Assembly: GCF_036373705.1 (NCBI RefSeq)
Contig: NC_089855.1
Span: 3,806,501 to 3,870,500, forward strand
Source: Amia ocellicauda
Taxonomy: Eukaryota; Chordata; Actinopteri; Amiiformes; Amiidae
Direction: 5' to 3'
DNA length: 64,000 bases
A program made the position numbers and the translations under genes. Positions 32,137-45,136 of the stretch are shown here, piece after piece. Position 1 is the first letter of the stretch; every line of letters starts with the position of its first letter. The notes beneath the pieces are model-generated. The model worked only from the letters and a program-made list of their open reading frames with translations, had not been told where the DNA came from and made no database searches.

Positions 32137-34240
32137 TATTGATCTGTGCAAAAACTAAGTCTAGTGTTGAGTATCAACAGAGTCTTAACTGCCATGTGTT
32201 GAGTAGTTTAACTGTATCAGTGTTATTAACACACTGTCAGTCCTTTTCACATATTCAGACTTTATAAGTTGATTATTTATTGTTAACAGCTTGGTTAATA
32301 AACAGGTATAAATGGCTACCTTAAACTAAATTCCTACTAAAACAAAGTTTCGGCATTGAAAAAATAAATCAATGGCTGTGAAGTATGCTATACGATTTAA
32401 ATACTAGGAGGTTGGAAATAGGCATATATCAATTTTTGACTGCAAGATTTCAATGCCTATATTTTGTCACAATTTGCCAAAATTGTTATCCATATGTTTA
32501 TTTTATAGGTTGAAAATGTATGTGAGGTTAATTTATACAATATATTTTCAACCTATAAAATAAATATATAGATTACAGACTACAACATATTTAAATGTAT
32601 ATTCCAAAAGCTTCCAACATTTCAACCATATAATACAAATATAAATGTGTTCTGTATAGGTCAGTAGTTACTGTAACAACAATGCTAGTAAGACTCTGGC
32701 ATGACCACTCCCTGCCCCAGGCCAGTGATCTTCACATCCAGATATCAAGGGACCTTTGTACCTGATCTCTGTATAAGTTAATTCAATTAATTAGGCATTT
32801 AGCTGAAACAATTTAATCCATCGACTAATACAGTTCATGACTGACATATTGTGGGCTGTAGTCCAAATAAACTCTTCATTGGTAACTAGGGAAGAGATTA
32901 TAAAGTCAATTTGCACTGAGCACAAATCTTTATTTACATCTTTTTCATACTTTTTATCTTTTTAAATATTTTGATTACCTCTATTAAATACATGCATAAA
33001 GAAATCACTCTAAAGACTCCATATGCAGGTATAAATGGTGACATCAGCTAACAGTATTTGAAAAGAAGAATCTTTTTTGCCGTCCATGGGGAAGTGGTTG
33101 CAAACGTTGTAATGAATGAGTGTTGGTACTCTGTATTCACAGCAGAGATCATTATCAATAGTCTCTTTGGGACATTCAGAGCACAGATGGGAATTATGGT
33201 AAGGCAAGGCCTTTCAGTATAGACATTGTACCAAGGGGGCTCAAGCAAAATAGTCCCAGAGGAAGCATCAAACTTATGTGGTTAGTATTCGAGTAACATC
33301 TGTCATTAACTGCATGAAGCTGGCCAGACGGTGATGACAGGAGGCACAGCACTCTAGAGACATTTAAAGCAATCAAGAATTGCAGTAGGGGGCAAGGCTG
33401 TTGCAGTTCAAGATTTAACCTGAGAATCTATGTGGTCTTTTTGTGTGACATGTATTTGAACTTATGTGGGGCTGACATGAGTTTTACCTAATCGTTTCAC
33501 AGACCTGATTGATAATATCCTTAATTTCCTTAACTACCCTTCTGACCTGTCCAGGTGTGCTCCCAAACTTACTCTTACAAGGAAAGAAAATGTAAATTGT
33601 CTTCAAATAACCACTTAACTAAGAGGAAAAAACTCAGATGTGCATTTACAAAATGACATAAGCTCCCTCAGATTGTCAGTATGTTTATCACATCCAATTA
33701 AAACATAATTTGCATTGCCACGCTCGGTCAGTGAGCAGCAGTGACCCATTCCCCCTGTGAGTTTATTGTGCTGAGTGGGTCAGGAGCTCAGTGTGACCCA
33801 AGTCCTCGCTGGCCTGATCCAGAGGGAATTCTGTAGGTGGGAGGTGTGGGGTGGCTGGGCACCAGGAGAGCTTGTCATGAGTATGAGGCCTCTGTGACCC
33901 AAGAGCCTCTAAGCCCAAGAGCACATGCCTACAGCTGGGCCTGGTGGATCTGCTGTTTTGCATTCTGGATTTTTGAAGAGGTGTTTGTATCCACAGTAGG
34001 ACGCAGCAGTAGCATTGGAGCATGAGGGGTTTTGCAGTGCAAGTGGCACAGCTGCAGCAGCCTGTCTGTCTGGCTCCAGCAGGGGGTTGTGTGGTTCTGA
34101 TTCAAGTCCCTATGAGGCAGAATGTAGGTTTTCTTCTTGGGATTGCACTGTTCTCTTTTATAGCCAGGCATATTTTAATTGTTTGTATTTACAATGTTAT
34201 TGCTGGATCTGCAGTCAAGTGGTTGATTCAGTAATTGCCT
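32137..34240. other. Spacer between OR2 and OR3 modules
   Basis: AT-rich, containing the foldback MITE at 32486-32576. The 86-codon ORF at 33763-34023 (minus) and 62-106-codon ORFs opposite it have no motif. Nothing further can be supported. Confidence 0.45.
32486..32576. repeat. Foldback MITE, copy 2
   Basis: Arms 32486-32521 and 32537-32576 pair almost fully (ttattttataggttgaaaat core) around a 15-base loop. Related copies are at 5777-5872 and 53648-53725. Confidence 0.65.
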
Positions 34241-34245
34241 TTCCT

Positions 34246-34475
34246 GTGCCCCTGTCCCACCGTCCCCTGTCTCCAGTCCTGCTGCTTCAGGGCTCCCAGT
34301 GCCTTCTGCTCTGGGGCTGCCCGCGATGCTCCTAACAGCTCTATAACCAGCTCCATAATGGGGCCATTAGCCTGCCCCCAAGGACCAGGAGTAGCCATAA
34401 ATACTGGAGCTCTCAGTGCTCCCACTGCTCTCCATGTGGACCTGCCCAGCTCAGGAACAAGGTAAGAGGTGACTC
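34246..34475 (+). promoter_or_regulatory. OR promoter / first-exon module P3 (for OR3)
   Basis: Plus-strand copy: TAAT dyad at 34356-34369, TATA-like ccataaata at 34395-34403, and exon end at 34461 with caag|gtaagagg. The next acceptor-plus-OR downstream on this strand is OR3 at 38478, implying a 4.0 kb 5' intron, of which 1.5 kb is the Tc1 copy c. Confidence 0.6.
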
Positions 34476-34619
34476 CAGCAGGGTGGCCAGTCACCCTCAC
34501 TGGGAGGAGAGGCGCCTCCTGCACAGGGCGCTGGGACTGGGAGAGGCAGAGTGCGCAGCACAGAGCTACACTGCTGACCTTCTGTGAATATAAAACTTTA
34601 CTAATGAACATTTTATTAT

Positions 34620-35763
34620 TATTTTTTTTTTATTATTGAAATTTGTGTTTGGCTAGATAACTGGAGGGAACAAATAAATACATACGTAAATAAAAACATT
34701 AAAAGTATTATGAACACCACAGGCTAGAGTCTTCCGACAGCATTTATTGTAAACAATCCTTGTTACTGCAAAAGACAAAACAAACTACATTGTGCAGATT
34801 GTACTGGAATATGAAAGTTACTCTTTAACTGGTGAACACACTGTAACAGACATGACTGTGCCTATGCCAATTCAAACAAACCAGCGCAGGTGAGTGGCTT
34901 GATCGAAGGCTTGTAAATGTTGGAATACACTGCAATCAAAGTGATTGCTGCAGATTGATTATTGCAAACAATCTCCTCTGTGGATTAACTACCTCTGTTT
35001 CTGAAAAGTCTTCACTGTTTTTCACACAGCTGTGGGCACATACACAATGTTATTAATGGAAACTATGATTACCAGCAAGGAGTAAGACCATAATGCACAG
35101 ACTTGATAATAGTTGCCATGGGGAAGACAAATTTGGTGAGTCTGTAGTCTTTTTGCTATCCAGGATTCACCTGCAATAACTCGGGAGAGCTTACATGCTG
35201 AAGTTTGACACCCGCCATTATTTGGTAAGTTTTCAAATTTACACTTTTAAAAGTTGCTTAAATTATGGAATCAAGCTGAAAGAGTGGTGTGTGTCTTACT
35301 TAAACAGGACTGACACTCCTTGATTTATGACCTGGATATTCTTAGACTGTTATTGGTCACCAGATCAATGGTTGATAATATTTCAATGTGTTCCATGTAT
35401 GCATTGAAGTGATCTTTAATAGTGTTAAAGATTGTAATAGATTTTTAAAAATGTAATTTGTGAATTGAGATGATAGCCAACAATTGCTATGCTGAAAATA
35501 TATTTGTAATTGATTTTTTTTGCTGTCCCTGACCCAAACCTGACTCATGAGTACAATAAGTCCAGGCTTGTATCTGTACGACACTAATAGACACAGTAAT
35601 TCTCAATACCGTAAATGCTGTTTACCTACCAAAAAGTGGCAAATTTAGTGGTGGCACACAGAGAGAGAAGAATAATGAATGGAAAAATATGGATTAGATG
35701 GAAACATCTACAATGGTATGGCAACATAGCCTATACTTTGCCAAACCCAAGTTGCCCCTTATA
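34620..35763. other. Predicted OR3 5' intron, left part
   Basis: AT-rich sequence without coding content between module P3 and Tc1 copy c. Confidence 0.4.
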
Positions 35764-37303
35764 CAGTGAGGGAAAAAAGTATTTGATCCCCTGCTGATTT
35801 TGTACGTTTGCCCACTGACAAAGAAATTATCAGTCTATAATTTTAATGGTAGGTGTATTTTAACAGTGAGAGACAGAATAACAGAAAAAAAATCCAGAAA
35901 AAAGCATTTCAAAAAAGTTATAAATTGCAAGATTTCTGGCTCCCAGGTGTCTTTTATACAGGTAACGAGCTGAGATTAGGAGCACTCTCTTAAAGGGAGT
36001 GCTCCTAATCTCAGCTCGTTACCTGTATAAAAGACACCTGTCCACAGAAGAAATCAATCAATCAGATTCCAAACTCTCCACCATGGCCAAGACCAAAGAG
36101 CTGTCCAAGGTTGTCAGGGACAAGATTGTAGACCTACACAAGGCTGGAATGGGCTACAAGACCATCGCCAAGCAGCTTGGTGAGAAGGTGAGAACAGTTG
36201 GTGCGATTATTCGCAAATGGAAGAAACGCAAAATAACTGTCAGTCTCCTTCGGTCTGGGGCTCCATGCAAGATCTCACCTCGTGGAGTTTCAATGATCAT
36301 GAGAACGGTGAGGAATCAGCCCAGAACTACACGGGAGGATCTTGTTAATGATCTCAAGGCAGCTGGGACCATAGTCACCAAGAAAACAATTGGTAACACA
36401 TTACGCCGTGAAGGACTGAAATCCTGCAGTGCCCGCAAGGCCCCCCTGCTCAAGAAAGCACATGTACAGGCCCGTCTGAAATTTGCCAATGAACATCTGA
36501 ATGATTCAGAGGAGAACTGGGTGAAAGTGTTGTGGTCAGATGTGACCAAAATCGAGCTCTTTGGCATCAACACAACTCACCATGTTTGGAGGAGGAGGAA
36601 TGACCCCAAGAACACCATCCCCACCGTCAATCATGGAGGTGGAAACATTATGCTTTGGGGGTGTTTTTCTGCTAAAGGGACAGGACAACTGCACCGCATC
36701 AAAGGGACGATGGACGGGGCCATGTACCGTCAAATCTTTGGTGAGAACCTCCTTCCCTCAGCCAGGGCATTGAAAATGGGTCGTGGATGGGTATTCCAGC
36801 ATGACAATGACCCAAGACACACAGCCAAGGCAACAAAAGAGTGGCTCAAGAAGAAGCACATTAAGGTCCTGGAGTGGCCTAGCCAGTCTCCAGACCTTAA
36901 TACCATAGAAAATCTGTGGAGGGAGCTGAAGGTTTGAGTTGCCAAACGTCAGCCTCGAAACCTTAATGACTTGGAGAGGATCTGCAAAGAGGAGTGGGAC
37001 AAAATCCCTCCTGAGATGTGTGCAAACCTGGTGGCCAACTACAAGAAACGTCTGACCTCTGTGATTGCCAACAAGGGTTTTGCCACCAAGTACTAAGTCG
37101 AAGGGGACAAATACTTATTTCCCTCATTAACATGCAAATCAATTTATAACTTTTTTGAAATGCGTTTTTCAGGATTTCTTTGCTGTTATTCTGTCTCTCA
37201 CTGTTAAAATACACCTACCATTAAAATGATAGACTGATAATTTCTTTGTCAGTGTGCAAACGTACAAAATCAGCAGGGGATCAAATACTTTTTTCCCTCA
37301 CTG
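35764..37303 (+). mobile_element. Tc1 (DD34E) element, copy c
   Basis: 1540 bp, cagtgagggaaaaaagta ends, TA at 35762-35763 and 37304-37305, leader inverted repeat 35944-36040. Unlike copies a and b it is not within (TA)n. It interrupts the predicted 5' intron of OR3. Confidence 0.95.
36083..37096 (+). pseudogene. Tc1 DD34E transposase with a single nonsense codon
   Basis: 1014 bases in one frame: 337 codons plus a stop, starting [15 protein letters not shown]. The helix-turn-helix domain, the first catalytic D (LWSDVTK, with V where the relatives have E), [10 protein letters not shown] and DLNTIENLW are all in frame. The only interruption is TGA at 36935-36937, at a position where copy a has CGA (a CpG-type transition). 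It is the least damaged copy of its family here; the product would lack the C-terminal ~53 residues. Confidence 0.92.
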
Positions 37304-38475
37304 TATGCTTGAAAACCTGGTAGTAGCTTTAGCCTCAATTTAAAAAAAGTTTGAACATAATAATGTAAAACTATGTTTTCTTTTTTTTTTTTAACGATAC
37401 TTCATCATGAGTTTTCTGACTTATAATTATAAATCATTATTTCAGTATGTTGATTTCAACATAAATGTGGGCTGGAGGATCTGAACCTCGATCTTTCTTC
37501 CGAGTCCAATGCACAGTTTTTCAACTCTAATTTTGAATCATCAACATGTACAGTACTACAGTACATGCTAACACATGTTAGAATACATTCAGGTATCTTC
37601 GTAGGTTTAGTGTTTTTCCAATCTGGTAAAAATGCAGTAGGCTTAACAAACTATTCAGGTAGAGATTCAAATAATTATATATTAAAATTACAATTAACAA
37701 AAATCTAAATATGTCATCCTTAAAACGAGTAATGCCTGAAAAATGTATTACTAATCAGTAAAATGCTCCAGAAGATGATCATAGCCTTAGTTGGGCATTG
37801 ATCAGTGCAAATAATTTGCTTTTGTGAAGCAATCTCTCCACTCCCTCTGACTCGCTGCACATTGTTTTAAACATGTCAATCGCTGCTGGTAATATCAAAG
37901 TCTCAGCAATGACGTGTCATGTCATTGCCATTGCCACATGATAGCTCACCTGAAAATATGCACTCAGTGCCTTCTCGTTAACTGTTATAGCCTTCCTAAA
38001 GTGCATTGATCATTGTATAAAACGGCAAGCTAAATTTCTTGTGGTTAACGTGCCTAGCCTATTATAGTTATTTCAGTGGCTTTACTTGCTTGCTTGCTCT
38101 GTATAGTTGACATACCGTAGGAGCAAGCACATGTCAACTGCACCCTACATGCATTAGATACTAAATGTTTTGATCAAATTAAAAAATGTAATCAAATATT
38201 TAAACCAATGGAGTGATGAAAAAAAATCACACAATTTGAGATAATTTTCAATAGTAATTGTTTTTGCAGTCAATTTCAAAAACAATTTCAGGCATTCTCT
38301 CATGACTGCATATCTGCATATCAGGCGACCCCAAATTTGAGAATCGCTGCTGTTGAGTGTTACCTATCGGGGACTTTAATATAAGTATGTTTTTAAAATA
38401 CTAAGCATCATCAGATATTGTGTCTTGTGTGTATGTCTTCCAGACTGTTATTAAATCTGTTCCTTTTGTTCTCAG
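37304..38475. other. Predicted OR3 5' intron, right part
   Basis: AT-rich. The last 190 bases match the OR2 intron in inverted order (gagaatcgctgctg and ggggactttaatataagt blocks). It ends with the strong acceptor tctgttccttttgttctcag at 38456-38475. Confidence 0.55.
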
Positions 38476-38477
38476 CC

Positions 38478-39440
38478 ATGTTGGACTCAAACCACACAGG
38501 ATCTACAGTCAAAGAATTCACCATCCTTGGCTTCCCTGGACTGCAGGACCAAGAGAGCAAGACCATCCTGTCTGTGGTCTTCCTGGCTGTTTATCTTCTC
38601 ACTGTATCAGGGAACCTCTTGATTGTGATCATATTTGCTGTGAATGAGTCCCTTCACACACCCATGTATATCCTGATTTGTAATCTGGCTATTCTGGACA
38701 TTTCCCTGATCTCAATCACTATCCCTAAAATGTTAGCTGTTTTCATGTTTGGTTCAGGATTAATTTCCTTCGGTGCCTGTTTCACACAGATGTTTTTTCT
38801 CTTGAGTCTGGGAGTAGCTGAGGGCTTTCTCTTGACTGTTATGGCATATGACAGATATCTTGCCATCTGCCATCCACTCCATTACTCCACTATGATGACC
38901 AATGGTCTTGTCATGAGGCACATTGTGTGCTGTTGGGCTGCAGGGTTTTTATCAGTGTTCATCCCAGTGATTCTTGCTGTGCGCTTGCCGTTCTGTGGAC
39001 CTGATAAAGTCCTCCACTGCTTCTGTGATCATTCTTCAGTGCTCAGGCTGGCCTGTGCAAACATTGTCATCAACAGCATTCTGGGCTTAGCCATCGTCCT
39101 ATCTGTGGTCCTCATCCCTCTCACCCTCATCCTGCTGTCCTATGTGAAGATTGTGAAGTCAGTGCTGCAGATCTCCGGCGCAGAGGGCAGAGCCAAGGCC
39201 TTCTCCACCTGCAGCTCACACCTGCTGGTCATCTCTGTGTTCTTCCTCACGGCAGCAGGGGTCTACATCTCCTACAGGGTCCCTGGGACCTCAGAAGATC
39301 TGCGCATCATGACAGCTGTGTTTCAGAATGTCTTCCCTCCCCTCATGAATCCGATCATCTACTGCCTGAGGACTAAAGAGATCAGGGACAGCTTGGTGAA
39401 AACCCTGAAGAAGAGCAGAGTCTTTGCAAACAGCATGTGA
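38478..39440 (+). CDS. Olfactory receptor OR3 (7TM GPCR)
   Basis: An intact 320-residue receptor starting MLDSNHTGSTVKEF, two bases after the acceptor AG at 38475. The hallmarks are all in place: NHT 5-7, GN 45-46, PMY 62-64, C101, MAYDRYLAIC 122-131, KAFSTC 240-245, NPIIY 291-295. It is closely related to OR1 and OR2 but in the opposite orientation, with changes in TM3-TM5 (SLGVAEGFLLTV, HYSTMMTNGLV, LSVFIPVILAV, LAIVLSVVLI). The 3' flank up to about 39610 matches the OR2 3' flank, so both derive from one ancestral unit. The promoter is probably module P3. Confidence 0.95.
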   Translation: MLDSNHTGSTVKEFTILGFPGLQDQESKTILSVVFLAVYLLTVSGNLLIVIIFAVNESLHTPMYILICNLAILDISLISITIPKMLAVFMFGSGLISFGACFTQMFFLLSLGVAEGFLLTVMAYDRYLAICHPLHYSTMMTNGLVMRHIVCCWAAGFLSVFIPVILAVRLPFCGPDKVLHCFCDHSSVLRLACANIVINSILGLAIVLSVVLIPLTLILLSYVKIVKSVLQISGAEGRAKAFSTCSSHLLVISVFFLTAAGVYISYRVPGTSEDLRIMTAVFQNVFPPLMNPIIYCLRTKEIRDSLVKTLKKSRVFANSM

Positions 39441-41150
39441 GAGAGTTAATCTCATTAATTATTATTATTTATTGAGTGAAGAGTAGACAATACAGGTTCA
39501 TGCAGAACTATGTACTGCCACAATGTTTTGTCTTGAATTATCTACTTTTAAGGTGAAATCCTACCCATAAAAATGTGATAGATATTTTATACTATGCAGC
39601 TAGAAATAAGTCGTCTTTCTTTACCACAGTATTTTAAAGTTTACTTAATTTAGTAATTTACTGTATGTACTCTTTGCTTCTTGTGAAAAATTAATTATTT
39701 GTGACAACTGTAAGCTGTGCTGGGTAATGGGTTCAAATAATAAACATAATAATAATAACAATAACAATAACATTATTGTGGTGGCAACAAATCATTGCCT
39801 CAAATTTGTATTGGCGAAGCAGTGGTGTTTTGTGCCGTTTTGCCTATACAATTTATTTTAAAGAAAATCTATGAAACAGCATATCTATAGGCAAATGCCT
39901 GTGTAAATGTTAGAATATTTTCTTCCACAGTAGACCCAATGGTGTTGGCCCGATGTCCAAAATGACCACGGCCTGACGTCAGTCCAGCGTCGGTTGGTCC
40001 ATCCATGTTTTGACCTGCAAATGTCAATCCCCAAAAGTATCCTTTGCTCTTATCCTGTATCCAGTGTTGCTTGTTCTTTCGCTGTCCTTGTCCTGTAACC
40101 CTCAGTGTTTTCAGAGCCTGGTCTTGAACTTGTAGAAATATATTGCAGAAGAGCAGAACTACAGTCACACTTTGTCAGTGCTTCGTTTTCTCTCTCCATG
40201 GTGAGGTATGAATTTGGGAAGCTTGGGAAGTATTTCTAAAATTTGTATTATCCAATACACACCATTATTTAAAAAGATGACATTCTATACATGCTGAACA
40301 GAATGCCTAATTAAATAATTAATTTAATATTAAATAAGTAAATGTGCAGTAAACACTTGGAGAATTACAGATCCCCAGATCAAAACACAACAAAAAGACA
40401 TGTAAGATTGTATATTAAAATCACTCAGCAGAGGCATTATTAATCAATAACAAGCACCAATTTTATTCACAAATAGTAGATGAAACATTTAAAAGAATAC
40501 ACGACAAACAGCTGATCTTGCTTCTCAGTGACCGAGCTCCTGAATCCTCTGGACTCGTCTGGCTCAATTCTAGATAAACAGATAAACAAGAAATAACTGT
40601 AAACTAGGCATTCAATAAGCCGTATTCATTCTTATAACTCATGTTAATTGTCAGTATTGACCACTTTTAAAATAGTTATGTGAATATTGCCTTCTGTCCT
40701 GTAGCCATTAAGTTACATTTGTGGTTAATTCAGTGTCCTCTTACAAATACAAACACATAAACAACTAGTTTCTGTGGCACCTTCACATACAATGCCTGTA
40801 CTTAATAAAACCATCTCACTGAAGAAAAATATAATGCGAAGAAAATGTGAACACTTCTGTTTTTCACTTCTTACAAATTATTTACAAATTGTAATACATT
40901 CGCTACATAATGAATTACCCAACTGACTATATATTGTAATTTACATTCATTTTAAGCCAGAAAATTAAAAGCCTATCATTGATATTTTAAAAATGTTATT
41001 TTGAAAACAACCACAGTTAATGTCATACATGGTACTTCAGACTTTTAAATATTCAAATTTTCAGTACATTTAAACAACATTATATTTAAACATTTTAATA
41101 ATAGTCTGAAAGTGAACTTGCTTTCGGTCTGACGTCATCTGAGGAGATGC
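39441..41150. other. OR3 3' flank and spacer
   Basis: The first 170 bases are shared with OR2. The remainder is AT-rich. A 99-codon minus ORF at 39869-40168 has no recognisable domain and is not called. Confidence 0.5.
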
Positions 41151-41369
41151 CTCAGGGTCACACTACACGATTTCTACAGTCCGACCCGATTTTGATAACA
41201 GCGCACACCCCCGAGCGCTTAAGTACAGGGACACACACTTCACGACTGATCTGACATCCTGTGTCGTGGGGATCTCCGACACTGCCTTTAAACTCGCCCC
41301 AGCTCGCGGAAACACACGTGATCCATCCAGAGAAAAGGTAAACAAACAGGGACAGGGACATTTACAAGT

Positions 41370-42158
41370 CATGTTCAGTCGTGGGAGTTCATGTGGCCGA
41401 CAACCTGTCCTGGTCCCTGCACATCTCCTCTTTGGTGAAAAAGGCTCACCAACGGCTACACTTCCTGCGGCGGCTGAAGAGGGCTCACCTAAATTCATCT
41501 ATCCTCACCACATTCTACAGGGGCACCATAGAGAGTGTGTTGACCAGCAGCATCTCTCTCTGGTATGAGAACAGTAACACCTCAAACAGAAAGGCCCTGA
41601 GGAGGGTGGTGAGGTCAGCAGAGAGGATTATTGGGGTCACATTGTCATCTATGGAGGACCTGGCTCAAAAATGCATACTGGCCAAAGTGACCAGCATCCT
41701 GAAAGACCCCACTCACCCATGTCATAAACTTTTCTCCCTCTTGCCTTCGGGCAAGAGATACAGAAGCCTGCATAGCAGCACTGTCAGGTTCAGTAAAAGC
41801 TTTTTCCCGGCTGCTATTAGATTGTTAAACATAACACTTCAATGACTGTACCTGTCACCTATTTTATCTGCTGCTATGCAAATGTGCAATCATATTTATT
41901 GAGGTTGGTGCAATATTAATCCAATTGTCTCTCATAATCTCTCTCCCTGTCCCTCACAACTCTCCCCCCTCTTGTTGTACAATAATATATTGGTGAAATA
42001 TCCACTATTTATTTAGTTGTTTGTTGTTATTAATATCTGTGTTTTTTTATCTTTGTTTTTATATGGAGCCAGGCTCGTAATTTCATTCTGCTCTGCATCG
42101 TTGATGTCTTTGCTGAATGACAATAAAGAATATTGTATTCAATTCTATTCTATTCTAT
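41370..42158 (+). mobile_element. 3' fragment of a non-LTR retrotransposon
   Basis: The C-terminal coding end followed by a 3' UTR and an (attct)n tail at 42132-42158. It is 5'-truncated and inserted within the inverted-terminal element. It is distinct from the L2-like copy at 7970. Confidence 0.75.
41381..41845 (+). pseudogene. C-terminal part of LINE reverse transcriptase ORF
   Basis: 154 codons matching the end of fish LINE polyproteins: GVHVADNLSWSLHISSLVKK, FLRRLKRAHLNSSILTTFYR, RKALRRVVRSAERIIG and KDPTHPCHKLFSLLPSGKR, then a stop before the 3' UTR. Palm and fingers domains are absent, so it is a dead 5'-truncated copy. I do not assign a clade. Confidence 0.8.
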
Positions 42159-42489
42159 AGCGCACCACCAATGGGATCAGTGGATTTCTGCAGATCTGTG
42201 CAAAACTGCGGAAATCTGCGCAACAAGAACACCACCACAAGCCACTGTTGCTGTTTGTGTTCGTCTGTGTGGATAAATGTGTGTGAAGACATGGAGGCGA
42301 GGGCAATAGTCTACTCTGTGTAAGAGCTGCAGGTGAGCAACACACAGGCTATATCCATTCCATTCCAGGGACTGATATTTAGCGCAGACCTGGGTCAATT
42401 ACAGATACTAATTGGTATTTGAAAATATTTTTTTTCCTGTTGTAAGGCTGTCTTACTGTACCTTACTAAATAAATAGATTGTTTGTGTA

Positions 42490-43184
42490 TATGTATATAT
42501 ATATATATTTTTTACTTTGCGTTGTATTACTTATTTATTTTATCCCATTTAATAATAAAACAACCCAGGCACCAGGATGTGGGAGAAAAGAAAAGCAACA
42601 AGCTTTATTGTTTTGTGATCAGTGTCTCCAGCTTTGGGATACAGGAAAAGGAACTTTCTTAGTATTTCTGTTCATTTTGTACACAGTTCACAATCTTATT
42701 AAATCAAAACAGAAATACATGTCAAACGTAACATGGTTCTCTTTCGCCAATTAAGTGCATTTACACATCTTTTAAATGTAATGTGTCATCCTCGATTACA
42801 TTAATAAACAAAATAACCCAAATATAAAATGTAAACAATGCCACATGTCTCGTTTGTATATATGTTTTAGTACAACACTAAACACAATGGAACAAAAAAA
42901 ATACATTGGATAACAACAGTTTACATATTACACAGCAATATTTATCATAATCATTATTGGATGGTTTGTAAATGTAAAGTTTATTAATGGATTGTATCAG
43001 ACTATTTACAATAGGTCTTACCTTTGGGATACAGGAAAAGGAACTAAAGATTAATCGCAGAACTCGTCAGTTCCCTTTCCTGTTTTTTTCCAACTATGTA
43101 CAATAAGGAGAGCTCCCCCCGGAGGTTAACCCTATATTACATTAATTAACCTGAAGGACTTCAATACCAGTCCTCCAGGCTACA
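42490..43184 (-). repeat. 3' LTR of the gypsy provirus
   Basis: Reads tgtagcctggaggactgg from 43184 on the minus strand. AATAAA lies at 42605-42610 (minus). A 24-base sequence is repeated exactly inside the LTR (42632-42655 and 43022-43045). The low-coordinate edge lies in a TA run and is uncertain by about 20 bases. Confidence 0.85.
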
Positions 43185-43296
43185 CCCACCCCATGTTTGA
43201 GAAATGGCGTCTCTGCCATTGTTCTCTTTAATACAATTAACGTTTCTATGTACAGTTCTAAGCGCAGCTCAATAAAGGGTAGTGCTTTCTCTTTTT

Positions 43297-43776
43297 CTAA
43301 CTCCCTGCCTCTCCTAATCTTTTCTGCGTCGGCCTCAGTATGTATATTGGCAATGTGCTGTTCATAAGAAAGTCTATTTGGAGGCCGTCGTCTTGAACTG
43401 GATACCTTCTTTGAGGCAGAGGTGTGTCAACTATTTCTGCGGTACTTGCAGCACTACTTGGCTGTCTGTTGGACTCAGTTTCCTCATGTATCCAGTCCTC
43501 TGTGGATGTAGGCACAGGTGTAGTAGGTGAGGTACTTGCAACCACGATCTCTTCATCCCTGACTTCACTCAATGGGCAACCTGGTGTTGGAGTCTCATCT
43601 TCCCGCATCAGATCTGGCTGAAAGCCTCCAGCTGTATCAACAGGTATGCTCAGGCTGACAGGAAATCTCAAGATTTCCATTTCGGCTTCTGTATACGTTG
43701 GGAAACTTTCGGCAGCATCTTTTTCTGTCCCAGGTGTGAGAGCTGTTACTGTTTCCCCACTGGGATGAACATACAC
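43297..43776 (-). pseudogene. Possible C-terminal tail of gypsy Pol
   Basis: A 159-codon open frame overlapping the end of the integrase frame. It is rich in E, P, S and T (for example VASTSPTTPVPTSTED) with no known fold, ending just before the polypurine tract. It may be the continuation of Pol in a shifted frame or a separate accessory frame; I cannot decide. Confidence 0.45.
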
Positions 43777-45136
43777 TGAGTTAGTAAGTTTTGGTGCACT
43801 ACACGTTCAACGTCACCGTCCTCTGACCTCACAACATACACCGGAATATCCTTCTGCTTCTTAACCACTATATATGGTCGTCTTTCCCAGCGGTCGGCTA
43901 ACTTCTGTCTTCCATCTAAATGGGTTACCTTGACCAGAACTCTATCTCCAGGGTGAAATTCTAGGTCCTTCACTTTTCGGTCATATTGTTGCTTTTGACT
44001 CTCCTTGGCCTTTCTGGACATCACATTGGCTTGCTCAAACGCAGAAAACAGACACTCACGCAGCCCCTGTACATAATCGCTATACTCTACTGGTTCTTTC
44101 TCTGGAGCCAATCCAAACATCATATCAACCGGCAATTTCGGATGTCGGCCAAACATCAGAAAATGTACCCAGTACAGTCATGCTGTGTGCAATTGTATGC
44201 GTGAGTCATCGCATCAACATGCTCTTTCCAATCGGATTTCTGATGAGGAGATAGCATACCAAGCATATTCATCAATGTGCGGTTAAAGCGTTCCGTAGTC
44301 CCATTCCCTTCAGGGTGGTATGGCGTAGTGTGACTCTTTTCAGTTCCGGTTAACTTGCACAGCTCCTTAATGAGTGTGCTTTCAAAATTTCTGCCCTGGT
44401 CAGCATGAATTCGGTTGGGGAACCCAAATTTACACAAGAAATTATGCCACAAGACTTTGGCGACTGTGTTTGCCTTTTGATCACGGGTGGGGTAAGCCTG
44501 AGCAAACCTGGAAAAATTATCGGTCACAACCAATATATTTTCAACTCCTCCACTCGATTGCTCAAGTGTCAGGAAGTCAATGCATATTAGTTCTAATGGT
44601 GCCCTTGTGTGGATACTGACCAATGGTGCATGTATACCTGAGACTGGGGTTTTGCGAAGGTAGCATCTCTCACATCCCTCACACCAATCCTTAATCTCAC
44701 TATACATTTGGGGCCAATAGAACCTTTCACGGACCATTGCAAAGGTGCGATCCAGACCAAAATGACCAGCATCATTATGTAAACCTGTCTTTATCCCTGA
44801 CCTCCATTTCTCAGGCAACACTAGTTGTTTAATCCTTCCTCTCTGATTGTCTTGTGTCTGACGATACAAAATCCCATCCTGGATGATTAACTTAGACCAT
44901 TCTTTAAGAAGAAGGAGCACAGACTTAGCCTCCCTCCCTCTCTCATTACTATTGGGCTTATAGCCTCGCATCTTGTAATACACTGTGCGGCCAATCACAG
45001 CATCTTCCCTTTGTCCAGAACGAAGCTCCTGCTTCATCATGGCTGGTAGTACATCCATTCCAGGGGCCAAATACTGGTCCTGTGTCATAGTTGACCTTTC
45101 TTCCACATTGGAGTTAGTTGCAAGAGGCTCCTCCAT
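43746..45136 (-). pseudogene. Gypsy integrase, frameshifted
   Basis: The main frame (44156-45136) holds the zinc-binding H-H-C-C module (HNDAGHFG then CEGCERC) and the catalytic DDE core with D in CIDFLT, D in ADQG and E in NGTTERF. A small deletion near 44160 shifts the frame after TGYIF. The C-terminal region continues at 43746-44156 with FHPGDRVLVKV and RWERRPYIVV (GPY/F-like module). A second frame change separates it from RNase H near 45140. Plus-strand ORFs opposite it are shadows. Confidence 0.88.

Noticed and set aside
39869..40168. 99-codon minus-strand ORF downstream of OR3
   Set aside because: No recognisable motif, low complexity context, no splice or promoter support.
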